From Rhodothermaeota bacterium MED-G19 (GTDB taxonomy: Bacteria; Bacteroidota; Bacteroidia; Cytophagales; MED-G16), in contig NTKI01000012.1 in the NCBI GenBank assembly GCA_002457315.1, positions 1 to 40,505 on the forward strand: DNA of 40,505 nucleotides, in the 5' to 3' direction. The notes under the pieces were generated by a model, which saw only the letters and a program-made list of their open reading frames with translations, was not told where the DNA came from and did not search any database. Positions within the stretch are counted from its first letter, which is position 1, and each line of letters opens with the position of its first letter. This document shows positions 27,257-34,869 of the stretch, piece after piece. A program made the translations under genes and the position numbers.

Positions 27257-28191
27257 TTGTTTATATTTTCTAATCTTCTTATCATCTCATTGATAGTTTT
27301 ACCTAAATCATATTTAGCATGCCATCCCCAATCATTTTGTGAAGAAATATCATCTATAGAGTCCGGCCAAGAGTCAGCAATTTCTTGTCTATAATCAGGG
27401 TTATATTCTACAATAAAATTTTCTTTTATTTTCTTTAGTTTAATTTCAATCATTTTTGGAGTCATACTAAAACCCGCAAGATTATAACTTGATTTGATAT
27501 TTAAACTATCTTTTTTAACTCCCATAATTTTATTAATTGATTCTATAGCATCATCAATATAAATCATGGGCAGCATTGTGTCCTGATTTAAAAAGCATTT
27601 ATATTTTTCATCTTTCAAAAATGAATAAAAAATATCAACAGCATAATCCGTTGTGCCTCCACCTGGCAATGTGTTTGAACTTATTATCCCAGGAAATCTC
27701 ACACTTCTTATATCGGTACCATATTTAATATTATAATATTCACACCATCTCTCTCCAGATAATTTACTTATTCCATATACTGTATTTGGTTCCTTAATAG
27801 AAAATTGATTTGTATTTATTTTGGGTGTATTATTACCAAATACGGAAATTGAACTAGGCCAAAAAACCTTTTTTATAGTTTTGTTTTTTGCAAGATTAAG
27901 TACGTTAAATAATGAATTCATATTAAGATCCCATGTGAGCATAGGTTCTACTTCACCTTTAGCAGATAGAATTGCTGCAAGATGATAGATATCATCAATT
28001 TTATAATCTTCAACCAAAGATTCAAGATCTTTAAAATTTAAAGCATTTAATTTTTTATAAGTTAAATCAGAAGAAGAGTTGTCTTTTATATCAGAGAGTA
28101 TAATATCATCTATATTCTTTTTCTTTTTGAGAAAAGTAGACAATTCTGAACCAAGTTGTCCTTCAGATCCAATAATTAGTATTCTACTCAT
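27253..28191 (-). CDS. tdh: L-threonine 3-dehydrogenase, SDR type
   Basis: A 312-residue NAD-binding epimerase-like protein. The cofactor motif is G8-x2-G11-x2-G14, followed by the Ser region WPSSISVFG (111-119) and the active-site Y139-x3-K143 in VYGISKLSGE. The stretch LPGGGTTDYAVDIF is characteristic of short-chain threonine dehydrogenases of Bacteroidota and related organisms. The enzyme oxidises threonine to 2-amino-3-oxobutyrate with NAD+. The divergent kbl gene 64 bases away encodes the next step, which strongly supports the assignment. Not the zinc-dependent E. coli Tdh family. Confidence 0.93.
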   Translation of the reverse strand: MSRILIIGSEGQLGSELSTFLKKKKNIDDIILSDIKDNSSSDLTYKKLNALNFKDLESLVEDYKIDDIYHLAAILSAKGEVEPMLTWDLNMNSLFNVLNLAKNKTIKKVFWPSSISVFGNNTPKINTNQFSIKEPNTVYGISKLSGERWCEYYNIKYGTDIRSVRFPGIISSNTLPGGGTTDYAVDIFYSFLKDEKYKCFLNQDTMLPMIYIDDAIESINKIMGVKKDSLNIKSSYNLAGFSMTPKMIEIKLKKIKENFIVEYNPDYRQEIADSWPDSIDDISSQNDWGWHAKYDLGKTINEMIRRLENINK

Positions 28192-28255
28192 TATGGGTTA
28201 TAATTTATAATTTTTAATTTACATTAAAATATGTAATCTAATTTAAATTTTAAAA

Positions 28256-29446
28256 ATGTATAAAGATTTTAAAGTTCATCTTAAAAAAGAGATTAAAAAC
28301 ACAAAGAAGTCTGGTCTCTATAAAAATGAGAGGATAATTGTATCACCTCAAAGCTCTATTATTAGTACTGATGCTCAGAAAGATATAATTAATTTATGCT
28401 CAAATAATTACTTAGGACTTTCTTCTCACCCAAAAGTATTAGAGGCAGCAAAAAAATCCATTGATTCTCATGGTTTCGGAATGTCTTCTGTAAGATTTAT
28501 TTGTGGAACTCAGAATATTCATAAAAACTTAGAAGAAAAAATAAGTGCTTTTCTTGGAACAGAAGACACCATATTATACGCAGCAGCTTTTGATGCTAAT
28601 GGAGGTTTATTCGAACCTCTTTTTGGTCCAGAAGACGCAATAATATCGGATGAATTAAATCATGCATCAATTATTGATGGAATCAGACTATGTAAAGCAG
28701 AAAGACATAGATACAGTCATAATAATATGACTGATTTAGAAGAAAAGTTAAAAATTACTCAAAAATCTAGATCAAGAATAATTGTTACTGATGGAGTTTT
28801 TTCAATGGACGGTACTATTGCTCAACTAGATAAAATATCCTCTCTTGCAAAAAAGTATAATGCTTTAATCATGATAGATGAATGCCATTCAACTGGATTT
28901 ATGGGAAATAGGGGAAGAGGAGTCCATGAATTAAAAAATGTTATGGGCAAAATTGATATTATAACAGGTACTTTAGGAAAAGCACTTGGAGGAGCTTCAG
29001 GAGGATTTACATCAGGAAGAAAAGAGGTAATTGAGATTCTTAGACAAAGGTCAAGGCCTTATTTGTTTTCTAATACTTTAGCACCATCAATAGTTGGAGC
29101 ATCATTGAAAGTATTTGATTTATTAGAGAGAGACACTTCTTTAATAGAAAAATTACATGAAAATACTTCATACTTCAGAAAAAATATAAAAAATCTAGGA
29201 TTTGATATTGTAGATGGCACACACCCAATAGTTCCCATAATGTTATATGATGCCGTGATTGCTAAAGAGATGTCAGAAAAATTATTAGAAAAGGGAATAT
29301 ATGTTGTAGGTTTTTATTTTCCGGTTGTTCCAAAAGATAAAGCTAGAATAAGAGTTCAATTATCAGCAGGTCACTCAATTAAAGAACTTGATAGAGCTAT
29401 TAATGCGTTTAAAGAAGTAGGTAAGGAACTAAAAATTATTAGTTAA
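28256..29446 (+). CDS. kbl: Glycine C-acetyltransferase (2-amino-3-ketobutyrate CoA ligase)
   Basis: Kbl cleaves 2-amino-3-oxobutyrate with CoA into glycine and acetyl-CoA. It is a PLP fold-I alpha-oxoamine synthase of 396 residues. Visible features: NNYLGLSSHPKV near 50, FGMSSVRFICGTQNIHK, SDELNHASIIDG with His136, TDGVFSMDGTIA, MIDECHSTGFMG with Asp208, and TGTLGKALGGASGG with PLP lysine K242. BioF, HemA and Spt share the fold, but the FGMSSVRFICGT segment and the adjacent tdh favour Kbl. It converges on cdaA with a 4-base overlap. Confidence 0.95.
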   Translation: MYKDFKVHLKKEIKNTKKSGLYKNERIIVSPQSSIISTDAQKDIINLCSNNYLGLSSHPKVLEAAKKSIDSHGFGMSSVRFICGTQNIHKNLEEKISAFLGTEDTILYAAAFDANGGLFEPLFGPEDAIISDELNHASIIDGIRLCKAERHRYSHNNMTDLEEKLKITQKSRSRIIVTDGVFSMDGTIAQLDKISSLAKKYNALIMIDECHSTGFMGNRGRGVHELKNVMGKIDIITGTLGKALGGASGGFTSGRKEVIEILRQRSRPYLFSNTLAPSIVGASLKVFDLLERDTSLIEKLHENTSYFRKNIKNLGFDIVDGTHPIVPIMLYDAVIAKEMSEKLLEKGIYVVGFYFPVVPKDKARIRVQLSAGHSIKELDRAINAFKEVGKELKIIS

Positions 29447-29457
29447 GATTTTTTTTC
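29427..29457 (+). terminator. Putative terminator of kbl
   Basis: Bases 29427-29432 pair with 29439-29444 in a 6-bp stem with a 6-base loop at the kbl stop codon. A run of eight T bases follows (from 29449), already inside the cdaA 3' end on the other strand. AT-rich and weak, but well placed for a plus-strand intrinsic terminator. Confidence 0.35.
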
Positions 29458-30264
29458 ATAATCACTTTCTAGGTATTCAACAATATGAGACCTTAACTCT
29501 ACTATTGTTAAATTCTTATTTATATCACCATTAATAAAAATAGAGATTGTATTATGTTCTTCAGATATAACAATTGCTAATGCATCTGTATCTTCAGAAA
29601 TAGCATATGCAGCCCTGTGTCTCATACCAAAACTCATTGGAAGGTTTTGATTCTCTGAAACTGGTAATATGCATCTCGCAGCGATAATTTTTTCTCCATG
29701 AATTATTACTGCTCCATCATGAAGTGGGCTCTTCTTATTAAAAATTGAAAGTAACAATCTTCTTGAAATTTTTGCGTTTAAAATTTCTCCAGATTCTGAG
29801 TAAAATTTTAATTCTGAATCTTTTGAGATAACAATTAAACCACCATTTTTATTATCTAAAATTAATTTACTTGAGTCAACTAAAATATTTATCAAATTAG
29901 TCCATTTATTCTTTATTTGACTTGAAAAAAAAGGAGAAAAAACATCAAAAATTTTCTGATCTCTTATATAATTAGTTTTACCTAAAAAAAGTAAAAATCT
30001 TCTTATTTCCTTCTGGAAAAGAATTAATACTGCCAAAACACCAACTCCCATGAATTGGCCTAATATATTAGTTAATAACTCCATTTCAGAAGCCCTGACA
30101 ATCAAATAAAAAAAATATAAAATAAGAAATCCAATAAAAATTCTAATTGCAACACTACCTCTTAGTAGTCTATAGATATTGTACAATAATAAGCTAACAA
30201 GAAAAATGTCAATTATATCAATTAACCTTAACTCTAAGAAACCTATATTAAAATTATATATCAT
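29443..30264 (-). CDS. cdaA: Diadenylate cyclase CdaA
   Basis: CdaA makes the second messenger c-di-AMP from two ATP at the cytoplasmic face of the membrane. The 273-residue protein has three N-terminal transmembrane segments (about 11-32, 37-55, 70-83) and a DisA_N catalytic domain (about 125-250). Both motifs are intact: D183-G184-A185 in PLHDGAVIIHG, and R215-H216-R217 in FGMRHRAAYAISEDTD. No cdaR or glmM is adjacent, unlike in Firmicutes. It starts within the folP stop (ATGA overlap), a pair common in Bacteroidota. Targets of c-di-AMP here are unknown. Confidence 0.95.
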   Translation of the reverse strand: MIYNFNIGFLELRLIDIIDIFLVSLLLYNIYRLLRGSVAIRIFIGFLILYFFYLIVRASEMELLTNILGQFMGVGVLAVLILFQKEIRRFLLFLGKTNYIRDQKIFDVFSPFFSSQIKNKWTNLINILVDSSKLILDNKNGGLIVISKDSELKFYSESGEILNAKISRRLLLSIFNKKSPLHDGAVIIHGEKIIAARCILPVSENQNLPMSFGMRHRAAYAISEDTDALAIVISEEHNTISIFINGDINKNLTIVELRSHIVEYLESDYEKKS

Positions 30265-31097
30265 TTTATTAATCTTATGTGTTCTTTTACATCATGTACC
30301 CTAATAATTTCAGCTCCATTTTCAATTGCTATCTTATTTAATTCTAGGGTGCCTTCTAAGGAATTTTCGATTCCATATTTTTTTTTAACAAATGATTTCC
30401 TAGAAAGACCAACAAGAATAGGTAAATCAAAGACATTGAAAGAATTTAAATTTCTTAAAATTTCAAAATTTTGATCAAAGTCTTTTGCAAACCCAAACCC
30501 GGGATCTAATATAATATCATTTATACCTAATGAGTTTAGCTTGTTAATTTTTTTTCTAAAATAATGTATTAAATCTAATATTAAATCCTCGTAATTAGCT
30601 TTAGTCATCATATCTTTCGGTGTACCTTTAAGATGCATGAGAATATAGGGACAATTATATTTAGATATAACATCAAACATTTTTTTATCATAGTTTCCTC
30701 CAGATACGTCATTTATAATATCTATCCCCTCTTCTAATGATCTTCTAGCTACTTCGGACCTAAATGTATCTACAGAAAATAAAATATCTTTAAATCTATT
30801 TGAGCATTCTTTAATTATTCCATTTACCCTTTGCCATTCTTCTTCAATTGAGATACTTTCCGAACCAGGCCTAGTAGAGCAACCTCCAATATCAATCATA
30901 GAAGCACCATCATTAATCATACCCTCAACCCTACTTATTGCACTATCTAAAGAATTATATTTTCCTCCATCATAAAATGAATCTGGAGTCATATTTAAGA
31001 TACCCATTACCTGAGGTTTATCATACTCAAATAAATAACCATTAATATTAAATGATTTTTTGCTAGATAATTGATTTATATTTAATGACGATTTCAT
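30261..31097 (-). CDS. folP: Dihydropteroate synthase
   Basis: FolP condenses 6-hydroxymethyl-dihydropterin pyrophosphate with p-aminobenzoate in folate synthesis. The 278-residue TIM barrel shows GILNMTPDSFYDGG (32-45), the pABA-loop IGGCSTRPGS (70-79), SVDTFRSEVAR (from 108), INDVSGG (128-134), LDPGFGFAKD (197-206), GLSRKSF (230-236) and C-terminal RVHDV (266-270). These are the pterin, phosphate and substrate positions of the family. It is divergent from the DUF1599 gene across only 24 bases. Confidence 0.96.
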   Translation of the reverse strand: MKSSLNINQLSSKKSFNINGYLFEYDKPQVMGILNMTPDSFYDGGKYNSLDSAISRVEGMINDGASMIDIGGCSTRPGSESISIEEEWQRVNGIIKECSNRFKDILFSVDTFRSEVARRSLEEGIDIINDVSGGNYDKKMFDVISKYNCPYILMHLKGTPKDMMTKANYEDLILDLIHYFRKKINKLNSLGINDIILDPGFGFAKDFDQNFEILRNLNSFNVFDLPILVGLSRKSFVKKKYGIENSLEGTLELNKIAIENGAEIIRVHDVKEHIRLIK

Positions 31098-31121
31098 ATT
31101 TTTGAAAAAATTAATAATAAT

Positions 31122-31667
31122 TTGGAAACATCAACAATAAATGATTATAAAAAAGTAATTAATATCTGTAAAGATATCTATTTAAAAAAATCTGAAGATT
31201 ATGGTTCTGCTTGGAGAATACTTAGGACTCCATCTCTTACAGACCAAATTTTTATTAAAGCTCAGAGAATAAGATCAATTCAAGAAAAAAAGAAGATGAA
31301 AGTACAAGAAAAAATTGAAAATGAATTTATAGGTATAATTAATTATTGCATAATGGCAATTATTCAGATGGAATATAAGAGCAAGGAAATAGAAATTAAA
31401 ATTGATAAACTTGAAAAATTATATGATAAATATACTATTGAGGTAATGGAATTACTTTCAAATAAAAATCATGACTATGATGAAGCATGGAAAGAGATGA
31501 GGATTAGCTCAATGACAGATATTATTTTAATGAAACTTTACAGAACTAAACAAATTGAAAGTAATAATGGGAAAACTTTAATATCTGAAGGTATTAAAGC
31601 AAATTATCAAGACATTGTTAATTATTCAATTTTTTGCCTAATAAAACTTTTAATTTATAATAAATGA
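31122..31667 (+). CDS. DUF1599 domain protein (tandem duplication)
   Basis: A 181-residue soluble helical protein of a Bacteroidota family of unknown function. It is made of two similar halves. Half one (about 18-79) reads YLKKSEDYGSAWRILRTPSL, TDQIFIKAQRIR and FIGIINYCIMAII. Half two (about 108-176) reads LSNKNHDYDEAWKEMRISSM, TDIILMKLYRTKQ and YQDIVNYSIFCLI. The DY.xAW and N-Y-C/S motifs recall metal- or nucleotide-binding MazG-like helices, but that is only a resemblance. The start codon is TTG; no ATG is in frame before residue 60, and the previous in-frame stop is about 35 bases upstream. The stop overlaps the next start (ATGA). Confidence 0.78.
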   Translation: METSTINDYKKVINICKDIYLKKSEDYGSAWRILRTPSLTDQIFIKAQRIRSIQEKKKMKVQEKIENEFIGIINYCIMAIIQMEYKSKEIEIKIDKLEKLYDKYTIEVMELLSNKNHDYDEAWKEMRISSMTDIILMKLYRTKQIESNNGKTLISEGIKANYQDIVNYSIFCLIKLLIYNK

Positions 31668-32809
31668 GAATCTTATATACTTTATCAAGATATTTTGTGG
31701 GAACATTATTCATATTTTCAGGTGCAATTAAAATAAATGATCCCGTTGGAACTCAAATAAAACTCCAAGAATACTTTGAAGTTTTTAGTTCAGACTTCCA
31801 TCCATTTTTTGAAATGTTTGTTCCATTTACCTTAATTCTTTCTGTTATTTTATGTAGCATGGAGATAATAATAGGAGTAGCCTTATTAATGAATTACAAG
31901 ATGAAACTTGTTAAAAGAGTGACACTTAATCTAATAATTTTCTTTACCTTTCTAACTTTCTATTCAGCATATTTTAATAAAGTCACAGACTGTGGTTGCT
32001 TTGGTGATGCCATAAAATTAACTCCTTGGGAGTCTTTCTACAAAGACATAATTCTTCTGTTTTTTTCTTTAATTATTTATTTTCTACACTCAAAATTAAA
32101 AAACCAAGTTGGCTTCTTTTATATAAAAATATTTGATGATAAAAACTTCAGAAATGGAGTTATAATCTTCTTAACTACAGTTTGTCTAATAGTAAGTTAT
32201 ACTGCAATTAATTTTCTTCCCTTTATTGATTTTAGATCATATAAAATTGGTAATTACATTCCTAATATGATGCAACCTAGTGAAGAACTTAAATATAGTT
32301 ATATCATGGAAAAGGATGGTAAAACTTATGAATTTGATAGTTATCCACTAGATAACACTTTTATATTTAAGGAAATAAAGTTGTTAAACCCTGAGGCAGA
32401 ACCAAAAATTACTGATTATAGCCTATGGAATAATGATGGGGACTTTACTAATGAAAGCTTTAGAGGAAATAAATTATTAATAATAATTCATGATGTAAAC
32501 AAAATGGGTATTTCTGATAAGAATATAAATGAATTTATAGATAAAGTTAAAATTTTAGAAAACGGAATCAACTATTGGGTAGAGACAATAATTGTAACTT
32601 CAAGTGATGAAAAGTCCATAAAAGATTTTAATCAAAGATTTGATATAAACCTAAGAACAGTGTACGGAGATGCTACTGTATTGAAAACTATTATTAGATC
32701 TAATCCTGGTTTTTTTCTCATGAGAAATGGTGTGGTAAGAGGAAAATGGCATTTTAATAGCTTCCCTGTACCAAAGGAAATTCTGAAAGGGGTAAATATA
32801 TCTTTATAG
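31664..32809 (+). CDS. BT_3928 family membrane protein (DoxX/MauE-like)
   Basis: A 381-residue protein with an N-terminal DoxX/MauE-like membrane domain of about four helices (within 1-145), one more helix near 162-182, and a soluble C-terminal domain (about 195-381). The N-terminal domain has FSGAIKINDPVGT (18-30) and DCGCFGDAIKLTPWESFYKD (109-128), the Cys-Gly-Cys motif shared with MauE-type thiol-redox membrane proteins. The C-terminal part looks thioredoxin-like (LLIIIHDVNK, TIIVTSSDE, SNPGFFLMRNGVVRGKWH) but lacks a CxxC. A redox or metabolite-coupling role at the membrane is a guess. The gene touches aroK (stop TAG then ATG, no gap). Confidence 0.78.
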   Translation: MRILYTLSRYFVGTLFIFSGAIKINDPVGTQIKLQEYFEVFSSDFHPFFEMFVPFTLILSVILCSMEIIIGVALLMNYKMKLVKRVTLNLIIFFTFLTFYSAYFNKVTDCGCFGDAIKLTPWESFYKDIILLFFSLIIYFLHSKLKNQVGFFYIKIFDDKNFRNGVIIFLTTVCLIVSYTAINFLPFIDFRSYKIGNYIPNMMQPSEELKYSYIMEKDGKTYEFDSYPLDNTFIFKEIKLLNPEAEPKITDYSLWNNDGDFTNESFRGNKLLIIIHDVNKMGISDKNINEFIDKVKILENGINYWVETIIVTSSDEKSIKDFNQRFDINLRTVYGDATVLKTIIRSNPGFFLMRNGVVRGKWHFNSFPVPKEILKGVNISL

Positions 32810-33307
32810 ATGAAGAAATTTATTATTGTTGGTATGCCTGGATGTGGAAAATCTACAATGGCTAAATACTTGTGCAGTCAAACATCTTTAACCTTTTATG
32901 ATCTAGATAAAGAAATTGAAAATAACGAAGGAAAAAAAATTAAAGAAATATTTAGAGATAAAGGTGAAAATTATTTCAGAAAAGTTGAGTCTATTGTACT
33001 AAAAAAAATAATCAAGGAAAAAGAAAATTTTATTCTAGCCACAGGAGGAGGCACCCCATGTTTTAATGATAACATGAAAATTATAAATAAATATGGGATA
33101 TCTATATTCTTAAATACATCGATAGATGTTTTAGAAGAAAGAATTAGCAGGAATAAAAAAAGACCTTTATTTAATAATTCGATTAATCTTAAAACAGATC
33201 TGATTAATTTATTAGAAAAAAGAAATTCTTTTTTTAGTTCATCTAATTATATAATTGAAAATAATAACCGAGAAAAAACCTTATCTGTTATTAATTCTTA
33301 TTCCTAA
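32810..33307 (+). CDS. aroK: Shikimate kinase
   Basis: AroK phosphorylates shikimate at the 3-OH in the pathway to chorismate and aromatic amino acids. The 165-residue kinase has the P-loop GMPGCGKST (8-16), the shikimate-binding D31-L-D33 region, FRKVE (56-60), the ATGGGTP loop (77-83) and the lid arginine in KKRPLF near 125-130. Length fits the single-domain enzyme. Its last 27 bases overlap the 3' end of the FadL-like gene on the other strand. No other aro gene lies in the window. Confidence 0.95.
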   Translation: MKKFIIVGMPGCGKSTMAKYLCSQTSLTFYDLDKEIENNEGKKIKEIFRDKGENYFRKVESIVLKKIIKEKENFILATGGGTPCFNDNMKIINKYGISIFLNTSIDVLEERISRNKKRPLFNNSINLKTDLINLLEKRNSFFSSSNYIIENNNREKTLSVINSYS

Positions 33308-34858
33308 AGTAATTATCACAGCCCTATTTTTTGTAGAGAAATTAGCAATAGGCTCATTGAATGGTATTGGATAAGAAGATAATCTAGAATCTGAATTAAA
33401 ACTTGTATAGGCAATATCTAAATTTATACCTTTTGATAAATACCCTATACCTAAACTTTTCTTTATTTTCTCATTGTTTATACTACCAGAAATTCTGTTT
33501 GGATCCGATAAATAATTATAACCAGCTCTTAAATAGAACTTTTCCAATCGAGCTTCAATACCAAATCTATAATTAATTGCTAGAGACTTATAAATATTGA
33601 TTATCTCTTGATTATCAGGATAATGATTAAAATCATAAGATTGTATTCTTGCAGAAGAATAATTAATAAAATCAATATCAGCAGATATAAAACCATATTT
33701 CTTAATAAAGTATGAAGATGCAATAGTAAACTTTGATGGAGAAGAGAAGTTATATTGTGATACACTTAAAGCAGTACCTGAAATAGAATTTCCAAGGATA
33801 GTATCTTCTGGTTGAAAATAATAATCAAAATAATTTGTCTCAATTTCACTATCTAACTCTTCTTTTAAAAGATATTTTGTCTTTGACTCAAAATTTAATC
33901 CAATATTAAGTTCATTTATTGGTTTAAAAATTATTCCAATAGATGTTGACACCCCATTACCTTTTATCTTAAAAATATCTTTCAAGTTTATGAAATCAAG
34001 AATTCCTTCAAATTCCCATGCACCATCATCATTTAAAATTTCATATTGACTCTCATAAAACTCTCTTGTTTGTTCGTAATTGATAAAATAAATACTTGTT
34101 CCAAAACCAAGGAAAATTTTATCATTGATATTAGTTCCAGCAGATAATGAAAACTTATTTATACCTCCATCATTAATTATCCTTTCTTCTTGTAATGGAA
34201 ACCCTCCCACAAAAGAAAAGTAGGAACCTGGAAGATCTAAATCTGGATTAATTAAATAATGGTCATAAGCCTCCTGAAGAAGACCAATTCCTTGAATAGG
34301 CTCTGAATTTGAGATCTGAGATAGAGGAACACCTTGAGCATCATAAAGAAAATAATCAATTATAGAATTGTTATCATTATATCCCCTGTAATACCTATCA
34401 TTTGTAAAATCTTTAATACGAATATATGATATCCCGATATTTAATTTTGAACAATCTGGACATTCACTAACACCTGGACTAAAATAACCTGATCTATTTT
34501 TTACAGGCAATAATATGGATATATTATTAATCTGTTGAAAAGATTTTTCAGAAGATGATGACTCTCCAATAAATAAAGAAGTATTATTTATTTTATTAGA
34601 ATTATAACCTAATGAAAAAACTTTTTTATTAAAAAAACCTAATCCAGCTGGATTTAATGAAATTGAACTTATATCTCCTCCAAGTGAATAAGAAGCACCA
34701 CCAATTGCTTGAACTCTAGCTGAGCCCCCATTAAAAAAATGGCTAAATTTAAGAACATCCTTATAATAACCATAAGATTGCTGCTGAGAGAATAAATCAC
34801 TATGTATAAATAATGCAAAAAATAAAGTTAATGAAAACTTAATATGCTTATTTGACAA
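33281..34858 (-). CDS. OmpP1/FadL/TodX-type outer-membrane porin
   Basis: A 525-residue outer-membrane beta-barrel resembling the OmpP1/FadL/TodX family, which moves long-chain fatty acids or hydrophobic compounds. The signal peptide (about 1-24) ends DLFSQ. The family N-terminal hatch is clear: GGSARVQAIGGASYSLGGD, then ISLNPAGLGFFNKKVFSLGY (FadL: 'NPAGLA...'). About 14 strands follow, with RFGIEARLEKFYLRAGYNYL near the C-terminus. Bacteroidota members are often labelled 'hemin receptor', which is unsupported. The start codon is TTG; no in-frame ATG precedes the signal peptide. It lies 11 bases after the low-complexity secreted protein gene and overlaps aroK tail to tail. Confidence 0.85.
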   Translation of the reverse strand: MSNKHIKFSLTLFFALFIHSDLFSQQQSYGYYKDVLKFSHFFNGGSARVQAIGGASYSLGGDISSISLNPAGLGFFNKKVFSLGYNSNKINNTSLFIGESSSSEKSFQQINNISILLPVKNRSGYFSPGVSECPDCSKLNIGISYIRIKDFTNDRYYRGYNDNNSIIDYFLYDAQGVPLSQISNSEPIQGIGLLQEAYDHYLINPDLDLPGSYFSFVGGFPLQEERIINDGGINKFSLSAGTNINDKIFLGFGTSIYFINYEQTREFYESQYEILNDDGAWEFEGILDFINLKDIFKIKGNGVSTSIGIIFKPINELNIGLNFESKTKYLLKEELDSEIETNYFDYYFQPEDTILGNSISGTALSVSQYNFSSPSKFTIASSYFIKKYGFISADIDFINYSSARIQSYDFNHYPDNQEIINIYKSLAINYRFGIEARLEKFYLRAGYNYLSDPNRISGSINNEKIKKSLGIGYLSKGINLDIAYTSFNSDSRLSSYPIPFNEPIANFSTKNRAVIITLGIRINNR

Positions 34859-34869
34859 GAAAATAAGAT

